The translations under genes were made by a program, and so were the position numbers. From Lepidodermella squamata (taxonomy: Eukaryota; Gastrotricha), in contig JBLDXI010000056.1 in the NCBI GenBank assembly GCA_047495785.1, positions 434,001-498,000 of the forward strand: a DNA stretch of 64,000 nt, read 5' to 3'. Each line of letters starts with the position of its first letter. Position 1 is the first letter of the stretch. Under the pieces are notes generated by a model. That model was not told the origin of the DNA and searched no databases. It worked only from the letters and a program-made list of their open reading frames with translations. Positions 1 through 10,800 of the stretch are shown here, piece after piece.

Positions 1-226
1 ACACGAAGCCGCTGTGAAAGCCGGAGCTGCTCGTAGCTTGGATGACGACCCTAACACGCCCCGGCTAACTAATTTTTTCACTGATGGCTTGCATTTTGGC
101 AGAGTAGGCTCTGAACTGGTTGCTAGTGTCGTGTGGCCGCATGTTAACCGTATTACGAAAGACTTGCGTGTCCTTCTTCCCAACTGGCGAGACGTCGATA
201 CTAGCAAAATTCAATTTGATGACTGA
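1..226 (+). CDS. IAH1: Isoamyl acetate-hydrolysing esterase 1-like SGNH hydrolase, 3' end only
   Basis: The reading frame is open from the window's left edge to a TGA at 224-226. It encodes about 75 residues, so this is the last exon or part of it. The C-terminal block FTDGLHFGRVGSELVASVVW followed by LLPNWRDVD is what the IAH1 branch of the GDSL/SGNH lipase family shows after its catalytic Asp-x-x-His: DGLH supplies the Asp and His of the triad, and a conserved LP-x-WRD motif closes the domain. The family hydrolyses small acyl esters. The catalytic Ser/Gly/Asn blocks lie outside the window. It is the first gene of a tightly spaced plus-strand cluster, and the next ATG is 113 bases downstream. 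I see no canonical AATAAA in that gap. The family call rests on recognition of the C-terminal motif, so the exact subfamily could differ. Confidence 0.75.
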   Translation, partial: HEAAVKAGAARSLDDDPNTPRLTNFFTDGLHFGRVGSELVASVVWPHVNRITKDLRVLLPNWRDVDTSKIQFDD

Positions 227-338
227 AAAGCTGTTGACTAGTTATTGAAATACTTAGTAGTCTTGCTGTGATCTCGAGATGCTTAATCAATTGATTTATG
301 GTTGACAAATTCTTATGTCTTTTGTAGGAAGTTGAAAA
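227..338 (+). promoter_or_regulatory. Intercistronic spacer with unpaired 3' splice site before TMEM177
   Basis: This 112-base gap separates the esterase stop from the next ATG. It contains a T-rich tract ending in TTTTGTAG (AG at 326-327), then 11 bases to the ATG at 339. No 5' splice site or upstream coding exon is available to pair with this acceptor. That is what a trans-splice acceptor in an operon looks like, though a 5'-UTR intron starting in the upstream gene cannot be excluded. Confidence 0.5.
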
Positions 339-1493
339 ATGCCACTTTGGCGTATTTATGTCGAGAAAGCGCGTCAAGCTGCTCTTGGTATAACTGTAAC
401 CGTAGCCTTTACTTCAGGAGCATTGTACGTGTTCACCAATGCGACTTATTATGGACTAAGGAAGTTCAAGCGTCGGCATGTGTTGCGCAGTGATAAAAAT
501 GCTCCTTTAGAGTTGTCAGATCAAACCGAAACTATTGCCTGGCAAGCTATGGATGACGCTAATATTAGTGGCTACCAGCGCGGTAATTTACTGCTTTTCC
601 CCTCGAAACACGCGAGCAAAACCTTTAACAACGTTGCCGAACCAGTTCGAAGCGGTTCTTTATACCTGAGATCAGGCGCAGCTGTTGGTTTGCCTTTCTT
701 CTACAACTGGGAAAAGCCTGAAGATGTTAATCTTCAACTGATTGCAAAAACTTGGGGTTTACCTGTCGAAAACCTTAGCCCTGAGGATGTGAAAGAATTG
801 AAACATTGTTGTGTTTTGTCGTCTCAAGCTCGTCGTTATGCAGTAGCGAGGTCGTTATCTCTTGGTTACAACAACGAAGTTCTCTACGGAATCCTCCACT
901 TCGAATTTTTCCTCTTCACAACGCTCATGACCGCAACCTATATGTGGAACGCTCATTTACCAGCAATTTTCAACGCTGCCGGATTTTTCGTCAACGTTTC
1001 TCTGTGGAGAATGGTAACACTGTGGTACAGGCATCATATTTACAAAAATGCCGTCACATCTGCGACCTGTTTATCCGAAGTCACGGCTTCTGGAGCTGAT
1101 GAATTCTACGATAAAGCGATTCGCTTGAATAAACTGGCCGAGAAACTAAAGGGACAAAGTGTCCCTGGGTTAGATATTGTGCGCAAAGTCTGGTCTTACG
1201 TTTTCTCTATGCGGCCTGATGGAATGTCGCTAGAATCAGAAAGGACAGTTGCTTTAGAGGCGAAATCGAAGCTAACAACCGGGGAGTTGGTCTACAAGCC
1301 TTTGGCGAAAGGCTACAGTGGACGGAGAATGGCCATGCCACCAGTTCCGATTTTGCCAACGAGTGAGGCGGTCTCTGAGCCTGAAAAATTCCTGAAACGA
1401 AGCGGATTTGAAGGCGACATGGAACAGGAGTTGCTAGCCGGACCTCATTTTCGTCATCTGCATCAAAATGCGTCAACGCCTCAATCAAGCTAG
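339..1493 (+). CDS. TMEM177: Transmembrane protein 177 homologue
   Basis: This is an intronless frame of 384 residues from ATG 339 to TAG 1491-1493. Recognition rests on the order of motifs shared with TMEM177: an N-terminal hydrophobic segment (about residues 15-35), a GSLYLRSGAAVGLPFFYNW block, then LSSQARRYAVARSLSLGYNN (the family's 'LSREAQKFALARE' region). Two more membrane segments follow at about 190-230, then ADEFYDKAIRLNKLAEKLKG. Vertebrate TMEM177 is about 311 residues; this protein has a longer, basic, proline-containing tail after residue 300. In mammals the protein sits in the mitochondrial inner membrane and stabilises newly made COX2 with COX20. The ATG was chosen because a splice acceptor lies 11 bases upstream. 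Its place between an esterase and ALG3 suggests co-transcription rather than shared function. Confidence 0.8.
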   Translation: MPLWRIYVEKARQAALGITVTVAFTSGALYVFTNATYYGLRKFKRRHVLRSDKNAPLELSDQTETIAWQAMDDANISGYQRGNLLLFPSKHASKTFNNVAEPVRSGSLYLRSGAAVGLPFFYNWEKPEDVNLQLIAKTWGLPVENLSPEDVKELKHCCVLSSQARRYAVARSLSLGYNNEVLYGILHFEFFLFTTLMTATYMWNAHLPAIFNAAGFFVNVSLWRMVTLWYRHHIYKNAVTSATCLSEVTASGADEFYDKAIRLNKLAEKLKGQSVPGLDIVRKVWSYVFSMRPDGMSLESERTVALEAKSKLTTGELVYKPLAKGYSGRRMAMPPVPILPTSEAVSEPEKFLKRSGFEGDMEQELLAGPHFRHLHQNASTPQSS

Positions 1494-1603
1494 TCGTGCC
1501 CAAATAAATGCTAGTTTTTCTATAAAAAAAAGCTCAGGGAAATAATCGCGAAGTTATTCGTAATGTAAAATTTATTTGCTTGATTTTAAATGTTTCGTTT
1601 AGA
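1494..1603 (+). promoter_or_regulatory. Intercistronic spacer: poly(A) signal then splice acceptor before ALG3
   Basis: An AATAAA at 1503-1508 lies 10 bases after the TMEM177 stop. About 94 bases later TTTCGTTTAG (AG at 1601-1602) sits one base before the ALG3 ATG at 1604. A 3'-end signal followed closely by an unpaired acceptor is the typical layout of a trans-spliced operon junction. Confidence 0.55.
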
Positions 1604-3575
1604 ATGGGAGTTGTTAATAATCTTATTTCGCCGGTTTTCGCCCATCGAATTGGTGCGAAACAAATTTTGGCTTTCGTGCTGGTTGAAGCCTTCCTGGTTA
1701 CGTTTATTATCAAGAAAATAAAATGTAAGATTTTCTTGTCGAGTTATCTCAGTAAGATATTGATTCAACAAAATACCGAATTTTTCTAGACACGGAAATC
1801 GATTGGATCGCCTATATCCAGGAAGTTGAAGGTTTTCTCAATGGATCTCGAAATTACACGGAACTCAAGGGTGACACTGGACCTCTCGTCTACCCAGCCG
1901 GTTTCGTCTACGCCTACTCAGCCCTTTACTACATTTACAAATGGAGCCAAGATTTGACGACTATGCAATTCATTTTCGGCGGTCTGTATCTTGCCAATCT
2001 CTACGTTGTGTTTCAAATTTACAAAAATGCCAAACAGGTATGTTGAAAAATTGATAAAAATCCCGGAGTTTTGCTGTTGATTTTGCAGACGCCATTTTAT
2101 GCGTTGTGTTTCATTACTTTCACTGCCTATCGAGTTCATTCGATTTACGTTCTGCGACTTTTCAACGACCCCGTGGCGATGTTTCTACTCTACATAGCCG
2201 TTGCGTTGTTTCAACAGCAAAAGTGGATGGTTGGTTGCGTGTTTTTCAGCTTGGCTGTCAGCATCAAAATGAACATTCTGCTGTTCGCGCCCGGCTTATT
2301 CGTCCTACTGCTGTATTTCAAAGGCTTTTCGAGCACGATTTACCACATTTTTGTTTGCGGATTCATCCAGGTAAATTTTATCTTATAATTTCGAGCGAAA
2401 TTCGATAAATGCGTTTCAGCTCATTTTGGGCCTGCCGTTTCTTCTCTACGACCCGATTGCTTACATAGCTGGATCTTTCAATTTGGGCCGAGTATTTTTC
2501 TACAAATGGACGGTCAATTGGCGCTTTGTACCTGAGGAAATTTTCCTGTCTCGCCCGTTTCATATTGCACTGTTTGGCCTTCATCTGCTCAGTTTAGCTC
2601 TTATTGCCTACTTGTGCTGGAAAAAGTAAGTCTAAAAGTATACAGAAACGAATAACAGCCGAGGGCAGCCGAATCAGAAGAATTAGAAGTTGAGCAGTAA
2701 ATATAGAGGAAGAACATCTCAATCGTCAACAGTTGCCTTGAAAGTTTGATCTCAGGATGATAAGACTTGAATTTCAAGCTTGTTCATCATGATCTGCTAG
2801 AAAAAATTGTTTGTCTTAAACTTTCGGAAATTGGTTACTTGAAGCCGAAGATACCAACCGAAACGTTCCCCGGTCTCCCGGTCTCCCGGTCTGCTCAGAT
2901 AGTTTTTTTTATAGCTGGATGAATTTTACGTGGAAAATGGGAAAATCTTCATTTAATTCAATACCTACCCATTTTATTTGGTTATTTAACTGGCTAGGGT
3001 CAGGTTAAAGTTCGAGGCTGGGTCTTAAAATTGGGGCACTGGTTGGAATAATATGGTATGGAATTAAATAATAAGTATTTGGTAATGAATTCACCATTAT
3101 ATTGGAACCTGGAAATGCTCTTCCATGTTTTACGGAATTATTGCAAGATCTATAGAAATGGTTGCGGGGACATTCTGACATTACAAATTGCGTTTACTTT
3201 AGGTTGCTCAGCAAGCCGGCGGCGAAACATTCGGCCGATGAAATATGCCGCATTGTTCCGTTCATTTTGTTCACATCCAACTTCTGCGGCATCGTATTCA
3301 GCCGATCGCTGCACTACCAGTTCTACGTGTGGTACTTCCACACGATTCCATTCCTGCTGTGGAGCACTCGCCTGCCAACTGCCGTCAGAATCGCAGCTAT
3401 TCTAGCGACTGAATACGCGTGGAATACTTACCCATCGACAAACGCGAGCAGTTTCACCCTGCTGGTTACTAATTTGCTAATTTTGCTAGCTCTGCTAACG
3501 ACTTCGGTCGAAAAAGTGTCGAAGAACCAGTTTTCATTGATTTCTCACCAAGGTGCTGACAAAAAATCCGACTAA
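1604..3575 (+). CDS. ALG3: Dolichyl-P-Man:Man5GlcNAc2-PP-dolichol alpha-1,3-mannosyltransferase
   Basis: There are five exons: 1604-1724, 1790-2037, 2089-2370, 2420-2625 and 3203-3575. They total 1230 bases (409 residues plus stop), and all junction phases agree. The family signatures are unmistakable: YTEIDWIAYIQEVEGFLNGS with LKGDTGPLVYPAGFVYAY in the first lumenal loop, LRLFNDPVAM in the middle, and FSRSLHYQFYVWYFHTIPFL near the C-terminus. Multiple hydrophobic segments fit a polytopic GT-C/ALG3 (NOT56) enzyme. ALG3 adds the first lumenal mannose, in alpha-1,3 linkage, to the ER lipid-linked oligosaccharide using Dol-P-Man. Length is close to the roughly 440 residues usual in animals. Introns 1-3 are about 50-65 bases and the fourth is 577 bases. 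An acceptor abuts the ATG, and an AATAAA follows at 3603-3608. Confidence 0.95.
2626..3202 (+). other. Intron 4 of the ALG3 gene
   Basis: This AT-rich intron starts GTAAGT and ends TTTACTTTAG. At 2870-2890 it holds a short threefold repeat of CCGGTCTCC-like units. I see no coding or structured element beyond that. Confidence 0.8.
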
Positions 3576-3652
3576 TTTAACTTTCTCTGGTTGTGGGATT
3601 GCAATAAAATTGCAGTTTTGTCATTTTGTTCTAGGCTTATTTAACTAAAATA
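3576..3652 (+). promoter_or_regulatory. Very short intercistronic spacer with poly(A) signal and splice acceptor
   Basis: Only 77 bases separate the ALG3 stop from the next ATG. AATAAA is at 3603-3608, and CATTTTGTTCTAG ends with AG at 3633-3634. The acceptor comes 26 bases after the poly(A) signal, so no separate promoter fits here. This is the tightest of the operon-like junctions. Confidence 0.6.
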
Positions 3653-4167
3653 ATGGATTTGGAAGGGGATCCGATTGGACCGACTGATGATAATTACTAT
3701 TCGCGGTTGCGCGATGCGTGTTACAAAGATTCGTAAGTGTGACCAAGGATAGTATCATTCAAAATTTGGTAACATTATTCTTCAGTTATGTTGAAGCTTT
3801 GACTCAAGCGCGAGACGAAACTCAATTTGCTAGCCACTATGCAGTTATAGAAAGGCTCTTTCCTCTAACTGTGAAAGCAGCGTTGTTGGTAAAATTATCC
3901 GAAAATTCGTCGACTGACTTGAAAAGTGCCGTCGAGTCGCATCGGGACTATGCGACTACCGCTGCGTTTGATTCGCTCCAACTGTCCGATGGCTATCGCA
4001 GCATTGGCGAGCTGAGCGACATGAAAACCCAGACGACGGCTGTTGTTGACAGTTTTGTCAGCGAATATCAACGTGGCTTGTCACAGGCGAGTAGCCAATT
4101 CGTTGAGCCGACACCGGTGCCAAAGTCAAAGGCTTTGCTTAGAGATCTACTAATAAATAATTGTTGA
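3653..4167 (+). CDS. Unrecognised 153-residue protein
   Basis: Two exons, 3653-3732 and 3786-4167, join in phase (TC|T TAT) to give 153 residues starting MDLEGDPIGPTDDNYYSRL and ending in a TGA. The 53-base intron has GTAAGT and TTCTTCAG ends. The product is soluble and mainly alpha-helical by composition, with no signal peptide or membrane segment and no motif I recognise. A short, acidic N-terminus followed by helical segments would suit a small complex subunit, but that is only a guess. It is the fourth member of the plus-strand cluster, starting 77 bases after ALG3 and ending with AATAAA at 4206-4211. Co-transcription with ALG3 is likely. Confidence 0.75.
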
Positions 4168-4764
4168 TTGTTTGTTCATGCTAGTATGCAAAAGTGGTAT
4201 TTTTTAATAAAAATTGTTTCAGTTTCTAATTTTTATTCACAACATCCCCAAAACCTCTGATATGCGCCATTTATCAAATAATCGAATATTCAAAATGTGA
4301 TCCGCCACGGGTAAATGAAAAATAAATGAGTTAAAAGTTGAAAATTAACAGAAAACTGTGCAGAAAATTGTACTATTATTTATTTAGATGAACCATGTAA
4401 TTCCCGAGAATGTTTGAAAGCCGCTTTTCGGCGATTCAAAATTTTGAAATACTTTTTTAATTTGAAGCCGCATTTTTTAATTTTATGAATTCATCGACAT
4501 AATGAAAATGAAAAATTCCCAACGTTTTTGCAGTGGAAAATTGAAGCATCACAACAGCCTTAAGGTAAACAGGCAATAATCTGCCACGTACTTTATAGGT
4601 AGGTGCCGCCAAAAACCCTACCAGTACTTGTACGAATTTCGGGAAAAGGTCTCGAATTTTTCCACTTGAAGTTCTTTTTCAATGTCGATTTCGTAATGGC
4701 CCAAATTTATTCTCCATTTTTTGCTAGTTATTAAGTTTTCCCTGTTTCCTCACAATTCTAGGCC
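4168..4764 (+). other. Spacer between the unknown gene and the FAM151 gene
   Basis: The spacer is AT-rich and about 600 bases long. It contains the upstream gene's AATAAA (4206-4211), and just before the next ATG a pyrimidine-rich tract ends in CACAATTCTAG (AG at 4760-4761). I see no other coding or structured element. The longer gap makes an internal promoter possible here. Confidence 0.6.
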
Positions 4765-5625
4765 ATGTCTGATTTATTGAAATATTTTGGCTTGGAAAAC
4801 GGCTACGAATTGAAATGGGCCCACGCAGCTAATTCTAGATACCAGCTGAAAAAAGCAATCGAAGGTAATAAAGTACTTATACCATGAAACCCTCAATAAC
4901 TAACTGGTGTTTGTTTTAGATCCTTCGGTGCACATGATCGAAGTTGACGTATCATTGGCTCGAGACGGCGTTACGCCTATTTTAGCCCACCCGCCAGATA
5001 ATTCCAGCGATATAACACTGATGGAAGCCGCGGAAACTCTATGGGGCATCAGCCAGCCTAAAGAAAAGCGTCAAATCCTCCGAAAAGGTATTTGAATAGC
5101 TGTCACCAATGCCGTTGTTAAATTATTCGTGAAAACAGGTCTAAAATTGGACTTCAAATCGACTAACGCCGTTATCATCGGATCTACTCTCCTTGCACAT
5201 TACATGTGCCCGAAAGACGGAGATGCTGCGCTGTTGAACGTTTGGCCACCTTTGGTTCTAAACGCTGATATTTTAATTGGACCTGGTTAAAAATTTCAAA
5301 TTCAAATAGTTCACAATTGTTTCACATTTGAAATAGGTCCAGGCAAATCGGACTCGCCACCTGTAGACTGGAAGGATGTATTAGAGGCGAGTAAAAAGCT
5401 GCCATTTGCTAGCTGTTCGTTGGGCTGGACGACTTCGGCGGCTAATATAGTCCTATCTGCCGGGACGTTGAATAAAAAACGGCCGAATGACAGCGACGAG
5501 AAGCCTATCCATTACACGGATGAAATGATCAAAGAAATGGCGGCAATCGTCAAAGATTTCACTTGTGCGATTTCCATCGTGTTTCGGGCATGTTACATTG
5601 TTAATAGGAAGGAGGATGACAAATG
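4765..5625 (+). CDS. FAM151 / menorin family protein (core exons)
   Basis: The exons are 4765-4864, 4920-5087, 5139-5285 and 5337 to about 5625. The protein starts MSDLLKYFGLENGYELKWAH. Family hallmarks appear in order: WAHAANSRYQLKKAIE, then MIEVDVSLARDGVTPILAHP (the acidic 'EADV...P-x-MAHPP' block), GLKLDFKSTNAV, PLVLNADILIGPG, and a GWTT block followed by YTDEMIKEM and FRACYIV. FAM151 proteins have a phosphodiesterase-like TIM-barrel fold (glycerophosphodiester/PLC-type superfamily). The C. elegans member menorin is a secreted guidance cue. No signal peptide is obvious at this N-terminus, as in FAM151B. If the exon ran on past 5625 it would end at a TGA at 5663-5665, cutting off the family's last strands. 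A phase-2 donor at 5625 would instead join it to the exon at 6137. An acceptor two bases upstream of the ATG-proximal GCC fits the cluster's trans-splice pattern. Confidence 0.8.
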
Positions 5626-6136
5626 GTTCGTTTCAATTTCACATCAAAATAATTCTATATTTTGAATTACCGAAATTAATCGGAAAAACCCGTTGGTGAC
5701 TGGTTCGAGAGTTTTCTGTAAGGAAGTTGATGAAACACTAAAGAAGCTTTGGGAATTCATGAAAAGAATTGTCATCAAACCAGGTTGCTAACCGGAAATT
5801 TTAACAATTTACCATCTGTTTTTTGGATGTTCTTCGAAATTTGACGTGCTTTCAGTAGCCTTCAGTGCTTGAATTTAAAAAGTATATTTGCGATGTATTT
5901 TTACTCCGCATTGATGATTGATTAATTGCACAAATAATGGTGTGGTATTCTGGTACGAATTCGGGTTTTTCTATAGTTTATTAGCTATTTTGTGATCTGT
6001 AAAATCTTCTGCGATCAATGCATTTTTTACCGCTTAGAAAATTGTGCCTTTTGAGAGGTTAGAGGCGAACCAACGGGTTTATTCTTCGTCCCGTTATCAC
6101 TAACCGTGATTTTCTGATTATTTTTTTAACTTTTAG
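5626..6136 (+). other. Intron or intergenic stretch between FAM151 core and the 6137 exon
   Basis: This is about 510 AT-rich bases. If the FAM151 model includes the downstream exon, it is an intron with a weak GTTCGT donor and a strong TTTTTTTAACTTTTAG acceptor. I see nothing else in it with confidence. Confidence 0.4.
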
Positions 6137-6629
6137 GTGGAACGATGTGGTGTTGACGCAGTTTTTCGGCATGGACCCGCCTCCTGAGATCAAGCTGGAC
6201 GCTGACGGTGACGTAATTCGCTCCACGGAGGCTAAAAAGCCCAGCAAATGCTACTGCGCGATACGAAATCGGATCTCGTTCTTGCTATGGTCACATGGCC
6301 GTGACGACATAAACAGCGACAGCATTCAGCAATTCGTGTTACGGCAATCTGTCATCGAAAAACCGCCGAAAGACGACAAGAAAAAGGCGGCGGCGGAGGA
6401 GGAAGAAGTGCCTGATGTTGAGCCGCGGTGTTTGGTTTGCGGCTGCGATGTCAAGTCGCCTTGCGTGCTGCTGCTCGACTTGCATACGAAACACGCGGCT
6501 TTGCTGGACAACTGGGAAATCGCGCACTACATTAGCGAGCACGTCGGCAAGGACGCGACCATGCCGGCGCTGATCATGTCCCACGTTTCGGAGAAATTCC
6601 CTAATAACAAGCGTTTTCGTTACACTTGA
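6137..6629 (+). CDS. Terminal coding exon, Cys-rich; either the FAM151 C-terminus or a separate gene
   Basis: A good 3' splice site (AG 6135-6136) opens a frame that runs 164 codons to a TGA at 6627-6629, with AATAAA at 6642-6647. There is no ATG near the acceptor, so this cannot be a first coding exon. Joining it to the FAM151 exon ending at 5625 keeps the frame exactly (combined 1197 bases, 398 residues). The exon reads WNDVVLTQFFGMDPPPEIKL, then a linker with acidic/lysine runs (KKAAAEEEE). Between them and after lie CYC, CLVC and CDVKSPC cysteines and a WEIAHYISEHVG helix. I recognise no domain. The junction W|WNDVV and the lack of family resemblance leave open that it belongs to another transcript. 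Confidence 0.55.
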
Positions 6630-6647
6630 AATTTGTTGACAAATAAA

Positions 6648-7600
6648 GCTTTGTGATACTCTGTGATACCGTTGTTTGTTTGTTTTATCTGGGGACAGCA
6701 CATGATTGAAGGGTTGGCAATTCTGAGCCGTTTCTAGGCTCGCTGCTTTAGATTCAAGCAAGATGAGCTGTTTTAAGTTGGAATCCCGGCCGAATTCTTG
6801 GTGGTTCGCTGACTTAAAGACTGACTTACGCCAAGTTGATGATGAGCGGGTATTGCCAAATATGTTACTAAATACCAACGTAAAGGTTCTCAGAAGCATC
6901 TTCCAGCTTGGTTGCATCAGCATTCCAGCATTAGCAGGCCCACTGCTCAACAATCCCAGTAAAGGCATCACCAGCCATCAGCCGTATGGTGTTCATAGGA
7001 TCGGTGGCGAAGTTTCCTGATTATTTTCAGATTTTCCGATTTTCTTAGATTCAACCAGGCACCGAGCGTGGTTATCGGCTCAGGAAGCTTATTTCGGCCC
7101 TCCGCCAAATTTAATAATTCCGAAGCCTAGTAAGCGGATTGAGAAAATGAGATGAGAAAATACCCAGAAATACATTTATCTGGAGGCTCGGTGCTTGTAT
7201 ATGAAACGAGTCGTAACTATTTTTCAGCTGACAGCAGAACGTTACAGAGAATATTTGATAGGTTAAGGAATACCTTAACGAATCTTTAGCCGTTTTCTCG
7301 ATTTTTAGGGATTCGGATGTCCGATCAGCTTTATGGTCCTCGGAAAAACCCGGTGGTAACTTCTGATCGGTTTTGGTTCATTGCGACATGTGGATGAAAG
7401 ATTTTACCGGATTATACGAATCATGGGTTTTTAATTTCTGGCCTGCCAGAAACTGGTCACTTTCCCATTATTGGGCGCTGTAGAACTCGGCGGGAGGTCT
7501 TGGAATTGAAAAAGTGATAATTTTTGGAACCATTCAAGATTGCTCAAGTAACTGGTGAGGAACTAAACAACCGTCAAGCTTACAAAACACCATTAAAATA
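6648..7600. other. Intergenic region between convergent genes
   Basis: About 950 bases lie between the plus-strand poly(A) signal at 6642 and the minus-strand poly(A) signal at 7610. Open frames here are short and have no recognisable content. I see nothing else. Confidence 0.6.
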
Positions 7601-7609
7601 CAAAAATAG

Positions 7610-7615
7610 TTTATT
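7610..7615 (-). terminator. Poly(A) signal of the coiled-coil gene
   Basis: AATAAA on the minus strand (TTTATT on plus) lies about 200 bases downstream of the stop codon at 7811-7813. It is the first canonical signal after the gene. Confidence 0.6.
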
Positions 7616-7810
7616 ACTCTTGCTGATTCAGGAACATGAAGAATAAATTATTGCCAAAAAATGATAAACACTTTAAGTGCTCCAAAAATTTGCACATTTC
7701 AGAGGTATATAGCAACAAAAAATTGAGACCAATTACATACGATTGCATGGTTTTTCTAATATCAGGGGTTTAATATAAAATGGAGATATAAAAAATTGTT
7801 ATCCGCCGTC

Positions 7811-10800
7811 TCATCTGAACGCAGTGTTAGGCCGGCGGGATCCTTTGAAGCCCTTGCCGCCCGGCCTCATGCCTCTGCCATCGTTCATTTTTCGGTCCAA
7901 CAACCTGAAATACGAATAGACAAAAGCTGGCGATAGCGATATCTCAGTCGCCAGTTTCGACCGTTGTTCTCGCAAGTCCAAGGCAATAGCCATGCGCCGG
8001 TGCGCCTCCTCCGCCGCCGCCTCCCTCGTCAGCCGCTCCGCCTCGTCTTCGTCCTTGAAAATTTTAGCCAGGGCGTCGCGCATTTTCGTCAGTTCTTCGA
8101 CCTGGCTGCGCTCGGCGTCGACGCGGCCCTGGATCAGCTCTTGTTCGCGCAGTTGAAGCGCGGATATTTTCGTCTCGCTAACAGCTTCGTTCGCATGCAA
8201 AACGCTGTTTTCATTTTCGATTTGAGCACGCTGAAAAATGATGAGAACAACTGATTATATGGCCGACAAATCAAAGTACTTTTAGGGGCTAATCTACTTT
8301 GGTGGAACTGTTCTATATCAGGGTGTCTAAAAAATTAGAAGTAGGTATGATAAATTCTACTAGAAGGGTGCAGTTAATATTCATAGCTAGAATCTAGAAT
8401 CAAACGTAAACAAACCCAGTTTTGACTCTGCATTACAACAGTAATTTGTTAACCTCGCGCCTCGCGGATAAATTTCTCAGGAAATATTTTTTCATTTCTA
8501 AGTATAAATGTGAACAAATCGAGAAATATTCCGAGAGTACTGGAACAATTGTCGAAGCCTAGAGTCAGTGCCTCAAATTCTGATTCGATTTAAATCAATT
8601 TTTCTCGATGGTTAGGTTGAAAATAGTTTGCTAGAATGAAAAATTGCCCTCCTTTTCATTGATAAATAAACAAGAAACCTATATTTGATCAAACTAATTT
8701 TCGAGAATAAAGCTTTAGCACATCGAAACGTTTTGCCGCTTACCTGTTGGGACATTTGGTAGCGAACCTCGCCGAGTAGTAGCTCTTCCTCGACGAGTTC
8801 AAGCCGGCGAGCTTCTTCCTCCTCAATATCTAGCATCGCGTCGATTTCACGCTCTCGTTTTTCGAGCTCGATTCGCTTCTGCTCAGCGTACTCCATCGCC
8901 AAGTTGTCGAGTCGGATCAGTTCGTATTCACGCATGTCGTACTAGATAACACAAACAAATAGTAGATAAATCAGAAACATCCAATCCGATGATAGGAAAA
9001 GGCCAATAGGTATCTAGAAACTAATGTTTTCAAGGAAATCAATCTTCGCATGAATTTCAAAAATTTCGAAATTGCTTAGGACTAGAAAAAATATAGGTAT
9101 ATTGAAAACTGACATCGATCAGCATCATGGCTTCGTCGCGCTGATTTTCCAGCGCCAACTCGAGCTCATTCGGCTCGTCGGCGTCGGCCTGCGCGTTCGC
9201 CTTCAGCCGCCGCGCCTTGTTCTCGCGCTGCACGGCTCGTTGCGCTCGGTCTCGCTCCCGCTTCGCGTAATACCGTTCGGCCATTTCTCGCTCTTGCACC
9301 GATATGATGTCCAACTCGGTGCGGATGCTGCGCACGCGTTTCGCCGTGCCAACCGCCATCTTGCGCATCTCAACGCGCTCACGCCGTATTTCGGTGCGGA
9401 TCGAACGCAGGAGAGCAAGAAAATTGAAGCGGTCTTGTTCCTTATTCTGAAAAGACGTACAATTCAAGCATGTGTGTACTTCAAAAAAATTACGAATCAA
9501 TTATTTAAAATTATAAATTTGATAAATATTGATCGATGATTGATAAAATAAAAAGCTTTCCGTTTCGATACCTCGATTAAAACTTAAAAAAGCTTGAAAT
9601 TCTTAAGATTTTTGACGACTTATGAATTAAGTTCTAGATTTGTCTCGAAGCTTTGAAACGGAGCATCAAACCATTTTCAGCTTCGCAAAAACTTGCAGTT
9701 GTTATCGAATTTTTCATTTTACAAAATTTACTCACCATTAGTTGAAGGCGTGCATTTTCCGACATTTGCTCAAGGATTTCCATCTTCGGATCTTTGTGAT
9801 GGTGTCCCTTGCGATGGCGATGTTTTATCGGCGATGGCATTCGTGTCATCAATTTTGCCCTCAATTGCTCGATTTCCATAATGAGCCTAGCCGCAGTGGC
9901 CGTCCATACCCACCACCTTTCGTTCTCTTCATAAATCTCAACCTCGCCCTCTGAGCCGAGAAACTCCGACTCGGACGACGTTTCCTCGTCACTGTCGTCG
10001 AACTCATCCTCATCTTTATCCTCCTCCATCAACGTTTTATCATCGCGCATGTAAATGAACTCGCTGTTCGTGTCGTCATTGCCGCTCTCCGGTCCAGTTT
10101 CGTCACGCGACGGTGAACTCGCGCGAGACATTTCGCTATTCGTCGCAAAACTACCCGCCACGCTCGTCCGACTAATCGACGATTGTTTCCTCATTTTCTT
10201 CGGCCGCCTTTCGGATGACTTCACCAAAATCGGCGCTGGGACTGGTTCCGGTTCTGGAGCCACGATTTCCGGAGCCGCAGCTTGAGCCGCCGTTTCAGGG
10301 CTGGAACTTTTCGTCTCAACAGATGTCTTTTTCATGAGAGGAGGCGGGCGTAGTTTTTTCAACTGCGGGTTGCTCAAATCCAGCATTTTTCGAGACGACG
10401 GCGGCCTGGCGGCTCGATTTTCATCGTTACTAGGCGACTGGCTGCGAGCTAAGGGCGGCGATAGCATAGCACTGTCAGTTTTAGCGCCTTCAATCGGCTC
10501 GGCCGCATTCGTTAGTTGCGTTTTCATTTCAGCAACCTTATCAACTTCCGGGTCAATTTTAGAATTTTCCGACTCCTTATTATCGGTTTTAGACTTTGAA
10601 ATCGAAGGTCGATTTCTTGCTGAATTTTTGCCTGTCGGTTTTTTCAGTGAAATCAACGCTGAGCTTGACCGTTTTGCGGCTGATTGCGATTTCGTTGTTG
10701 CATCTGACGGCGCTTTAGTTGACACTGTCATGACGGTCGACATTCGAGATTGCGTGTCTGAGTGGTTCGAGCCGAAGTTTGGAGTAGCGGCGACAGCTGA

